In this document: positions 44,748 through 55,300 of the stretch, piece by piece
Layout: each line of letters begins with the position of its first letter
Numbering within the stretch: position 1 is the first letter of the stretch
Source of the DNA: Paradesertivirga sp036399495
GTDB taxonomy: Bacteria > Bacteroidota > Bacteroidia > Sphingobacteriales > Sphingobacteriaceae
Direction of reading: 5' to 3'
NCBI GenBank assembly: GCA_036399495.1
Contig: DASWMZ010000011.1
Coordinates: 1-64,000 of the forward strand
DNA length: 64,000 nucleotides
Notes under the pieces: generated by a model
Told to the model about the DNA's origin: nothing
Database searches by the model: none
The model's input: the letters and a program-made list of their open reading frames with translations, nothing else
Program-made: the position numbers and the translations under genes

Positions 44748-45070
44748 TGGTCAAAAAGCTTGATTATAGGCGTAGCCGCCGGTTTCATTACTACTGCTTT
44801 ATCTGTAGGAACAGCCTTGCATCTCAATCATCAGAACGATAGATGGCGAGGCGTATAACTTTTGGCTTGTTAGAGCGCTATACCCGGCAGTTGCTAAGAA
44901 GATCGAAACTAAGCTTGAAGAAGATCCAGATAGTTTTATAAAAAAAGCCGAAAAAGCGATGATCAAACAGCAGGCGATTATCGCTGCGGAGAAGGAAGCA
45001 GCGCAGGCCGAAATAGATCAGAAGGAGCGACGCGGAAGTTAGAGCAGGTTAAGGTTGATAAACGGCTTTA
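44748..45070 (+). pseudogene. Decayed mobile-element protein gene, unidentified
   Basis: Coding-like pieces appear in successive frames: SLIIGVAAGFITTALSVGTA followed by LHLNHQNDRW (about 44752-44855, one membrane helix), then YNFWLVRALYPAVAKKIETK and a long charged helix with many Ala, Glu, Lys and Gln (about 44850-45040). After one more frame change the last piece ends LEQVKVDKRL and stop near 45070. A membrane helix followed by a charged coiled coil recalls accessory proteins of conjugative or mobilisable elements, but I do not recognise the family. At least two frameshifts make it a pseudogene. The remaining DNA to 45310 shows no gene. Confidence 0.45.
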
Positions 45071-45310
45071 GTGATAGATATTCCGGGCAAGACTATCATT
45101 TCCAACATTTTCAGAATACTGAAGTATTTCCTGCCATTCAACTTGGAAATTGAGTGAGACTCCATGCACAAGTTTGCGAAAACAAGATTTCGAGAAACAC
45201 ATCAGTACAGCTCAAAAGCATGGTTTTGGAACCTGGAAACTTAATGGATGTCCAATGGATGGCGGAAGCTAATAAATCAATACAAATCGATACTTCATTT
45301 CAGCTACTTT

Positions 45311-48300
45311 TTAAACGGCAACCTTAGGTGATTTTTCATCAATTGCCTTTTGCAATACCTTAGCGAATGCAGGTGCCTTTTCTGCAAGAATCATATCGTC
45401 ATGATCACCAGGCACTTTATGAATGATTATATCCTCGGTAGTATAAGGTTCCCAACCTAAGGTTTCAAAATCGTCTACGTAATAAACCCGCACCTTTGCT
45501 CTGAACAAATCAATAACACCATCATAAGATTGCCTCCTATACTTTGATAATGAGATCGCGTATTTGTGCATGGCCTCATAAAGGTGAGGGTAAGTTTCCC
45601 TAAAATCATCTTTATGTTTATACCCAAACGTTCTTCCGGCAATGTTTAATAACCTGATTTTAAGAAGTTGTCTCTGAGATTCTAATGCCTTTCGCGGATG
45701 CAAAAACAAGCATCGTACTTTGTGAGTAGCCTGTTTGAGTTTCAGAATGATCTTTTCAACAGTAGAGCGGAATACAGGTTCCTGAATGTAAGTATCAAAC
45801 AGGCCTAACATTGCTACTTGCTTACCCAGGGATTTTAACTGCCTGGCCATTTCGAACGCGATTAGTCCACCATCAGAAAAACCTGCTAATAAGTACGGAC
45901 CGGTTGGATTTTGTTGCAGCAATTCCGAAATGTAAAAGGCTACTGTTTCTTCAACCGTCTCAAAGGGCTCATCAAGGCCATCAATCCCCAACCCTTGGAA
46001 AGCGTATGCAGGTTGCTCCTCATGCAAATGCGAAATCAAATCAGTGAAAGCCCAAACCCCTAGTCCGGCTCCATGTATTATATAAAGCGGGTTTTTAGTG
46101 CCCGATGTTTTAATAGCTACTAATGATTTCCACCGATCGACAGCTATTCCGTTATCCAGTAAGCAAGCGAGTTTGTAAATTGTGGAATTCTCGAGCAAAG
46201 CCGAAACCGGTAGTATTTTACCCGCTTGTTTAGCAAGTTGAGCAAGTGCCTCAATGGCAAGCAAAGAATGACCACCCAGTTCAAAAAAATCATCGTGAAT
46301 GCTAATATTCTTTACCCCAAGAAATTGTGTCCAATTACTGGCAACCAGTTTTTCCATCTCTGTTTCCGGAGCGGTAAATCTTGCGGAGATTTTATCGAAC
46401 CCCGGCTTAGGCAGCTTAGCTTTATCAACTTTACCATTTACCGTTAAAGGGATTGAAGTGATACTAACATAATCGGCAGGACACATGTATACAGGCAATT
46501 GATTTTTAAGTGCATGTTTCCAAATCTGAATTTGTATTTGAAATTCCTCATCTAAGAGTAATTTATCAGAGACAATATAAGCAACCAACCTTTGATCGCC
46601 TGTTCGATCTTCCCGGGCAATTACCAGCGCCTGCTTAATGTTTTCCTGTTTAATCAAAAGCTGCTCTATTTCGCCGGGTTCTATGCGGTAACCGCGAATT
46701 TTGAACTGATCATCAATTCGGCCCAGATAATTTATACTACCGTCTTCCGCATATTTGGCGAGATCCCCGGTTCGGTATAATGTTTCGCTCTGATTAAACG
46801 GATTGCTGATAAACTTTTCCGTGTTCAGCTCTGGCCTGTTTAAATAGCCTTTAGCCACCTGCACTCCGCCAATGTAAATTTCACCTTCAGTATCATCAGG
46901 CACCGGATTTAGAAACTTGTCTAAAATATAAATCCTGACGTTTGGCATGGGTTTGCCAATTGATATGCCTGAGGATGAATATTTGAAATCATCCTGTATA
47001 TTAAAAGCATAAGAAACACATCCAACGCTAGCTTCGGTTGGGCCGTACTCGTTAATAATTTCTACATCGGCTTGCAGCTCGATTAAAAAATCGATATGGC
47101 GTTTTAACAGAGCTTCGCCACCAAGAACTAGTTTTCGGGCTGCAAAAAGGGCTTTTGCATTTTTAGAATTCTTTAATAATAGTAGTTGGGCCGGAGTTAA
47201 TTTAATAAAATCGAATGGTGCAAATTTGATTATATTTTCATCATCAAAAACTTCTAATGCCGGTTTAGAACTAATTACAATTGATTTTCCGATGATCAAG
47301 GGTACAAATACCGCTGTCAATGAAGCATCAAAACTAAGTGCGAGATGGATGAAACTACCGGCATATCGTTGCTCGGGAGATGAATAAGCATTAATACTAC
47401 TTTGAATATAATTCAGGATAGATCCCTGCTCAATTAAAACACCTTTGGGCTTACCGGTGGAGCCGGATGTATAAATGATATAAGCGATATCTGTTGTGCT
47501 TATCCTAACATCGGGGTTTGTAATTAATTGATTTTTACTCTCGGATAATGCATCCTCAATAATTACTTCAATTGCCTGACTGCTAAACTTATCCTGATGT
47601 TTTTTTGATGTTATGGTAATATTTGCCGATACATCGGACAACATAAAGTTTATACGCTCTCGCGGAAGTTCAGCATCAAGCGGGACAAAAGTGGCTCCTG
47701 TTTTTAAGATAGCCAGCAAAGCAACTATCATCTCAGGGGATCGTTCAACTGCGAGGCCAATCACATCTCCAACTTTTATTTCCTTTTCCAGAAGAAACCT
47801 TGCTAGTTGATTCGCCTTTTGATTTAATTCAGCAAACCTAATCTCATCATCTGCATGCACCAGCGCAATCTTATCCGCATTAGCAGCAGCGGTTTCTTCG
47901 ATTAATTGGATTAAGCATTTGGTTTGAGGATAAATAACATCGGTCTCATTTCTTTGATGTACGGCAGCTAATAACTCATTTTTATCTGTAAGTAAAACAT
48001 CATGCAAAAGAACATTAGAATTAGCAACAAGAGTTTTAAGTATCCTAGTGAAACCGGCCATCATTCGGTTTACAGATTCCGGCTTAAAAAGCTGCGTATT
48101 GTAAGACCATTCCAGTATAAAAGATTCTTCGGAACCGGTAGCATTTACAAATAGTTCAAAACTTTCATATTCGCGCGAGTTATTGAAAAATTTAAAATCC
48201 AAACCAGAGAAATTAACTCCGTCCGTTAACCCCATATCGATATTAAACACAACCGGAATTAATGGAACCCGGGAAGTATTACGGGATATTGTCAGCTTTT

Positions 48301-49375
48301 TAAGCAGGCTGCCGAATGTGATTTGCTGATTTTCGTAAGCATCGAACATAAACGCTCTGCGTTCTTTCAAAAATTCTGAAAACGTGTGTCCTGGCCTGGG
48401 CTTACTTCTTAAAGGCAACAGATTTACGCAGTGTCCTATCAGCCTTAAATTTCCCGAAGCCGATTGATCGGCGGCGGGTAAGCCCAATATCAAATCTTCC
48501 TGACCGGTTAAACGTTGCAGAAATAATTCAAACGCAGCTGTTAACGTTATTACGAGACTGCAGCCGTTTTCAACACCAATCTTTTTAAGCTGCGAAATTA
48601 ATTTCTGGTCTAATGAATAATCCAAACGACCACTTTTATATGTTCGTACCAAAGGCCGATCAAAGTCGGTTGGAAGATTTACGATGGGGGTATTGTGATT
48701 TAAATTCTTAAGCCAGAACTCTTCCTGTGTCTGATAATCTCCACTGCATATAAATTTTTGATGCTCAAAAGCATACTTGCTAAACAATGGTGCAGCTGGT
48801 AATTGAATTGGAAGATGTAGACTATATGAAGAATATAACTTGCTTAATTCCTGGAGCAAAATACCTATCGACCAGCCATCGCAAATTATATGATGAGTAG
48901 TGAGGACAAACTTATATTCGTTGGAATTGATTTTAAAAAGTCCGGTTTTGAGTAATGGGCCATCGGTAAGAGAAAACACAAAAAGAGCATCATCCTTTAT
49001 ATACTTTTGAACTATTTGCTCTGCAACCGGATCAAGAATTTCTGATAAGTCTTTATAATAAAAATCCAAGGGTTGCTTATTAAAAACGCATAACTGCTTT
49101 CCGTCTGCGCTAAATGCGGTTCTTAAAGAATCATTTCTCTCAATAAGTGTTTCTAATGCTCTTTCAAATGCCGATTTGTGCAAACTGCCTTTAAAATGCA
49201 ACGTTATCGACTCGTTATAAGCCCGGTTTGCGTCGTCCCTTCCGATCATACATGACGCCCAGATTTCTTTTTGAGATTCTGTGGAAGGCGCTATCCTTAT
49301 TATTTCAGGACCAGCGAACGGGTCGTGATCAACAGTTAAAAAAACTATTTCTGGACTGGTGGCAAGATCAATCAT
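45311..49375 (-). CDS. NRPS module with thioesterase (C-A-PCP-TE)
   Basis: This 1354-residue terminating module starts at ATG 49375, 2 nt after the stop of the upstream synthetase; the frame is open further upstream but inside that gene. Condensation domain (about 25-440) has the active-site motif HHIICDGWS at His161/His162. Adenylation domain (about 470-960) has IYTSGSTGKPKG, NEYGPTEA, YRTGDLAKY and NGKVDK. The carrier (about 985-1055) has DDFFELGGHSLLAIE, and a type I thioesterase (about 1070-1345) has LLAGFSDGGL with Ser nucleophile and GDHDDM as the late His region. Hand-derived specificity residues are D-A-T-K-V-G-E-V-G-K, close to published Asn codes. It should add the last residue and release the product. 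Confidence 0.93.
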   Translation of the reverse strand: MIDLATSPEIVFLTVDHDPFAGPEIIRIAPSTESQKEIWASCMIGRDDANRAYNESITLHFKGSLHKSAFERALETLIERNDSLRTAFSADGKQLCVFNKQPLDFYYKDLSEILDPVAEQIVQKYIKDDALFVFSLTDGPLLKTGLFKINSNEYKFVLTTHHIICDGWSIGILLQELSKLYSSYSLHLPIQLPAAPLFSKYAFEHQKFICSGDYQTQEEFWLKNLNHNTPIVNLPTDFDRPLVRTYKSGRLDYSLDQKLISQLKKIGVENGCSLVITLTAAFELFLQRLTGQEDLILGLPAADQSASGNLRLIGHCVNLLPLRSKPRPGHTFSEFLKERRAFMFDAYENQQITFGSLLKKLTISRNTSRVPLIPVVFNIDMGLTDGVNFSGLDFKFFNNSREYESFELFVNATGSEESFILEWSYNTQLFKPESVNRMMAGFTRILKTLVANSNVLLHDVLLTDKNELLAAVHQRNETDVIYPQTKCLIQLIEETAAANADKIALVHADDEIRFAELNQKANQLARFLLEKEIKVGDVIGLAVERSPEMIVALLAILKTGATFVPLDAELPRERINFMLSDVSANITITSKKHQDKFSSQAIEVIIEDALSESKNQLITNPDVRISTTDIAYIIYTSGSTGKPKGVLIEQGSILNYIQSSINAYSSPEQRYAGSFIHLALSFDASLTAVFVPLIIGKSIVISSKPALEVFDDENIIKFAPFDFIKLTPAQLLLLKNSKNAKALFAARKLVLGGEALLKRHIDFLIELQADVEIINEYGPTEASVGCVSYAFNIQDDFKYSSSGISIGKPMPNVRIYILDKFLNPVPDDTEGEIYIGGVQVAKGYLNRPELNTEKFISNPFNQSETLYRTGDLAKYAEDGSINYLGRIDDQFKIRGYRIEPGEIEQLLIKQENIKQALVIAREDRTGDQRLVAYIVSDKLLLDEEFQIQIQIWKHALKNQLPVYMCPADYVSITSIPLTVNGKVDKAKLPKPGFDKISARFTAPETEMEKLVASNWTQFLGVKNISIHDDFFELGGHSLLAIEALAQLAKQAGKILPVSALLENSTIYKLACLLDNGIAVDRWKSLVAIKTSGTKNPLYIIHGAGLGVWAFTDLISHLHEEQPAYAFQGLGIDGLDEPFETVEETVAFYISELLQQNPTGPYLLAGFSDGGLIAFEMARQLKSLGKQVAMLGLFDTYIQEPVFRSTVEKIILKLKQATHKVRCLFLHPRKALESQRQLLKIRLLNIAGRTFGYKHKDDFRETYPHLYEAMHKYAISLSKYRRQSYDGVIDLFRAKVRVYYVDDFETLGWEPYTTEDIIIHKVPGDHDDMILAEKAPAFAKVLQKAIDEKSPKVAV

Positions 49376-49377
49376 AT

Positions 49378-52300
49378 CTATCTTGCTTGCACTTGTAAAT
49401 AGCTCCCGGGCTTTTCGGGATTTGCGATAAACCATGCCGGATTTCCGTTTTTATCACGACCTAGTCTGGCACCATTTGCGGGAGGAGTATTTAAGTCATA
49501 AGGGTGGTTAATTGCCGCCTGTTCTTTATCTCCCGATACTTGCTTAAAAAAACCAGCTTCGATCATTTCATCGGCACTCTCTATAAATAATTTAATAACC
49601 AGATTTATCTCTTCAGGAGTGTGTGCTTCTGTCATAAAACACGGGAAGCCATCACAAACATGTACACCTTTATGGCGCATTAGTGTAAAAAGTAATTCTT
49701 TATAAGGAATATCTTCATGAAATTTTATCTTCCATAAAGACCCAAATTGCGCCACGAAAAATGGAAGCCCTCGTTTCTTAAATTCTGCATTAAGTTTTGT
49801 AGCAATCTCCTCGCCTTTTTTATTTAACTCTTCCTGCAAACCGGGGCCCCGGTCTTTCATGTACTGAAGAGCAGCTCTTGCACTAGCAAGAGCCAGCGGA
49901 TGGCGTACAAATGTTCCGGCAAAATAAGTTACGCCTACTTCCGGAAACGAAGTGTCGCCGTATTGCCAGAAACCTCCGTCGAGAGCGTCCATAAATTCCT
50001 TTTTACCCGCGATAACTCCGATTGGCAAGCCACCACCAATAACTTTTCCATATGTCGCGATATCGGCTTTAATACCGAACAAAGCCTGTGCACCGCCCGG
50101 GTGCATTCTGAAACCGGTAATCACTTCATCAAAAATTAAAGCAACGCTGGCTTCCGTTGTAATTTCGCGCACTTTTTTTAAGAAATCTAGAGGAACAAAC
50201 TCAGGCCTCCGGCTTTGTACCGGCTCTACCAGAACGGCGGCAAGCTCGTTTGATCTGGATTTTATTATTTGAAGACTTTCCTCAGTTCCATAATCGAGTA
50301 TAAGCATGTTTTGTACGGCTTCGGGCATAATACCTGAAGCGGCCGGAAATGACTTTAATTTTTTAGTGCCCCGAACTAAAACTTCATCTACAATACCATG
50401 ATAAGACCCGGTAAAAGCAATAATAAGAGATCGTCCAGTGATGGTTCTGGCAATGCGCATAGCACCCAAAACCGCTTCAGAACCGGTACTGCAAAGAGCA
50501 GCACGATCGCAACCTGTAAATTCGCAAATCAGCTTGCTTACCTCCCCCGCTAATTCATGTTGCGGCCCCACTTCGAAACCTCTTTCAACCTGGTCATGTA
50601 AGGCGTTGGTCAATACATCAGGCTGGTAGCCAAACATATTCGAACCAAAACCATTAAGGATGTCGATATATTCGTTGCCATCTAAATCCCATAACCGGCT
50701 CCCTTTAGATCGATTGATAACAATTGGATATACAATTTCTTTTGTAAGCGGCTTAAAGCCGGAAACTACGCGCGGATCTGCCATATAAGTCCGGTGCTCC
50801 TGCGCATATTTTTTACTTTTTTCGGTTTTTTTATTATAGGATAAAGTAAGCTCAGTTAAAAAAGCATATTGTTTACTTGTTAGTTCGGTAACCTGCCTGT
50901 CTATATGCGCTGTAGCACCAAAAGGTTTTTTTATTTCGATAGCTTCTTCAGGAGTTAAATCATTTGTAGATGCAGGGCTTACAGCTATTTTATCCAGTAA
51001 ACTTTGATTGTTTTGAATACTTGGAGTTGTTGATCCCAGAGGATTTCCGCCTTGTATCAATGAAACTTGTTTAGCGAGTAACTGCAACTGCTGAGCAATC
51101 ATATCCAGAGCGATATTGCCGTTGGGCACCACACTGTAATTACTTAAAATGGGCAAAGCCTGTGGTTCGAACGTGCTTTGAGTTGGCTGAACTTGTAAAT
51201 CCCTCATACCCACAGGATCACTGTTTTTCTCGATATACGCCGCTACCAATTCAATAGTGCAAGTTTCCTCCAAAAGTTGCCTGAAAGTGAACGGCAAGCT
51301 AAACTTCTTTTTAAATGTTGATGCTACTTGGGTTAATAACAAAGAATCAAGCCCGATTTCCAGAAAGTTAAGGTTCGGCTTAAGATCAGCAATCTCGATA
51401 CCTGATGTTTCTTCTATGATTTCTTTGACTCTTTGAATTAAAATGTCGTTATTCATTGCTTTATTTTCTTCCGGTATTCTTTTGCCGGCCCTTTCTTGAA
51501 TTGCTAGATTTTTAGCTGGTGATTCTGCAGGTTCTACCCAACAATACTTCCTATCGAAAGCATATAAGGGAAGATTTATCTTTTTTCTGATTTGTCCCTC
51601 GTAAAAAGCTTCCCAATTAGGTTCTATACCATTTATATAAAGTTGGCCTACTGCCTTTAAGATGGATTGGGTTTCGGAGGAATGTGCTTTATTTTTTTCC
51701 AGACTGCTTACTGCAACTACTTTTGCTGTGCCTGTTTGTTGCCTTACCAGAATTGAGGTTACGTTACCCGGGCCTGCCTCTAAAAACAACACAGTTTCAT
51801 TTTCCAGAATACATTTCACAGCATCGGAAAAGCGGACGGTTAACCTTAAATGCTGCGCCCAGTAATCAGGGTCTGTTGCTTGGGCATCACTTAACCACGT
51901 TCCGGTAACAGTAGACATAACCGGCTTTTTCGGAAAACTCAACGCAGTTTCAGATACCACCTTCTTAAAATCCTCTATGATGGGATTCATCATATTTGAA
52001 TGGAAAGCATGGCTTGTATGTAATAAACTGTACGCTATTTCTTTCTTCTCTAAAACAAGAATAAAAGCGGTGATAGCTTGTTCTTCTCCTGCAACCACAC
52101 ATAATCTGGCGCTGTTAACTGCCGCAATCGAAAGGTCGTTCGGAAGGATTGCGGTCAAAGCTTCGACATCCGTTCTTACCGATAGCATCTGGCCTTGTGG
52201 CAGTTCACTAACCATCCTTCCGCGAATAGCGATAAGTTTTAAACCATCAGCCAAACTGAAAACTCCGGCAAAATGTGCTGCCACAAACTCACCAATACTG

Positions 52301-55300
52301 TGACCACAAAGAATTGAAGGTTGAATACCCCAGCTCATCCATAATTTTGCCAGTGCATATTCGGTAACGAATAAAGCTGGTTGTGTAAATCTTGTATCCT
52401 TCAGGAGATTGGTTGCTGCTGAATCATTTATATCAGGATAGATAACGTGTCGGATATCTGTTGTTAAATATGGTAATAGTAACTCGGCGCACTCATCAAT
52501 AGCATTGCGAAAAACAGTTTGATTTTCGTACAAATCACGGCCCATGTTTAGATATTGCGAACCCTGGCCGGGAAACATAAATACAATTTCCTGTGGTGTT
52601 TCTGTAAGCGTTTTTACTTCAAAAGGCTGCCCGTTATTCCGGAGAGCAGTCTTCAAAGTGTTGGATGAATCTGCTATTGTAAATGCACGACAATAAAATG
52701 GGGCTCGGGTAGTTTGAAGTGTATAAGCTGCATCGGCTAAGTTTATTTCAGGATGCTGATCAATGCAGGCTGCCAGCTTTTCCGCATAAGCCCCAAGACT
52801 TCTTTCTGATTTGGCCGACCAGGTAACAAGTTGAAATGATGACTCGGATATTTGTTCGGGCGCATTTTCTTCCAGATATTCTTCAAGAATGACATGAACA
52901 TTTGTTCCACCAATACCGAAAGAACTTACTCCTGCACGCCTCAAACTGTTGCTGCTCCAGTCTGCCAGAGTAGAATTTACGTAAAACGGACTGTTGATAA
53001 AGTCAATATGCGGATTAGGAGTTTTATATCCCGTGGAAGCGGGGATTTTTTTATAGACCAGGGCTAAAGTTGCTTTAATTAAACCGGCAACTCCTGCGGC
53101 AGCAGTTAAATGACCCATATTGCTTTTAATTGATCCGATGGCGCAATATTGGTTTGCTGCCTGATTGCCAAATGCCACTTTTAAACCTTCAATTTCTATC
53201 GGGTCGCCAATAGGTGTTGCTGTACCATGTGCTTCAATGTACGTAATACTCGACGGTTCGATGCCGGCATCATTAATGGCTTTACTAATCGCATAAGCCT
53301 GACCTTCGGTACTTGGCCCGGTAAAACTCCCTTTATCACTCCCGTCGTTATTTACACCAATGCCTTTTATTACGGAGTAAATTCTATCGCCGTCTCTAAT
53401 CGCTTCTTCTAAACTTTTTAACAAAACCACGCCTGCTCCATCGCTGAACATGGTTCCTTTGGCATCTGCATCAAACGAACGGCAATGGCCGTCGCTGCTC
53501 ATCATAGAACCTTCCTGATATAAATGTCCGCTGTTTATTGGTGCCGTAACGCTTGCTCCTCCGGCTATCGCCACATCACATTGCCCGTTTCTGATTGCGT
53601 CTACCGCCTGGGTAATAGCCAATAAAGAAGTTGAACAGGCCGAATAAACACTCACCGACGGCCCTTTCAAATTCAGCTGGTATGAGGTGCGTGAAGAAAT
53701 ATAATCCTTTTCGTTAACCGTCATGGCGCGAAAATCGCCCACCTGGTTAAGAATTTTTTCGTTCTTGAGTACGTTGTTGAGGTAGTAGGTATTATTTCCG
53801 CATCCGGCATAAACGCCTATGTTACCCGCGTAATGCTGCGGCAGGTAACCAGAACCCTCTAATACTTCCCAGGCAATCTCCAGAAAAACCCGTTGCTGAG
53901 GATCCATAACCTCGGCTAATTTAGGATTGAGTCCAAAAAACGCGGCATCGAAATATTGCGCGTTTTTAATTACACCTCGCGCCTTTATATAATCGGGGTC
54001 GTTTCTTAGATGTTCGGGTATGGAGCTGTCGAGTTCTTCCTCCGAGAAAAAGGAGATCGTTTCTCGTCCGTCTTTTAAAATATCCCAGAGCTCATCAATA
54101 GTTTCTGCACCGGGAAAGCGGCCGGCCATGCCGATAACGGCAATATCAGTGACAGCTAGTGCCGGTTTATTCCGGGTATCGATATTAAAAACATTTCTTT
54201 TAGCACCATCAAAATATGCAGCTAAACCTTTTATTGTTGGGTATTGATATAGCTTAATAACCGGCAATTGATATTGATGCGCTTCTTTCATTGCCGCTAC
54301 AATTCGAACGGCATTTAGAGAGTTTCCGCCACATTCAAAAAAATTATCGTTAACCCCGATTTTATCTATTGAAAGTACTTCTTTCCAGATCGTGGCTACA
54401 TTTAATTCTGTTTGACTTTTTGGAGCGACATATAAAGCATCTGTTAATCTATGATGAAAAGGATTGGGCAATGCCGCCCGATCTACTTTCCCATTTCCAG
54501 TAAGAGGGATTTCCGCAAGCTCTATAAAAACTGACGGAATCATGTAATCAGGTAGTTTTGATTGCAGAAACCCTGTAATAGCAGGTTTATTAAAAATGCC
54601 CTCCGATACCACATAGGCAATTAAGTTATTGCTGCCAGTGGTATCCGCCTTAGCGACAACAACACACTGCTTCACAAAATGGCAGGTTTGCAATACACTT
54701 TCTATTTCACCCAACTCAATACGGTAACCTCTAACCTTTACCTGATGGTCGATTCTTCCTAAATATTCTACGTTTCCATCCGGCAAACGGCAAGCCCAAT
54801 CGCCGGTTTTGTAAAGTCTCGCTCCTGCTTCAGTACTAAACGGATCGGGTATAAATTTTTCTGCTGTGAGTTGTGCATCCTTAATGTAACCTGCCCCAAC
54901 ACCATCTCCTCCGATATACAACTCTCCGGCGACGTTTACAGGTTGAACTTGCAAGGCGGCGTTTAACACATAGAGCCTCACATTATCATTTGGCTTACCT
55001 ATCGGGATGGTTTTGTTTATATAATTTTGGGGTATTTTAATCCTGTAAAATGATGCGATATCTGTGCATTCCGTTGGCCCGTAACTGTTTATAATCTCAC
55101 AATTAAATGTTTCCGATAAAGTCCATTTTTCTAAACGGCTTAGATGGATAGGCTCCCCACCAAGAATTGACAGCCGCAAAGACTTAATTTTGGGAAGTGC
55201 CTCAGGATGTTCAACTATAGGATAAAATGCATTTGGCGCACAATTAATAAACGATACTTCGTTGTCACGGATACAATCTACGATCAGGTTATTATCGTAA

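Noticed and set aside
49900..50272. Plus-strand frames of 79 and 106 residues inside the synthetase
   Set aside because: They lie wholly within the aminotransferase domain on the minus strand and resemble no family; antisense shadows.
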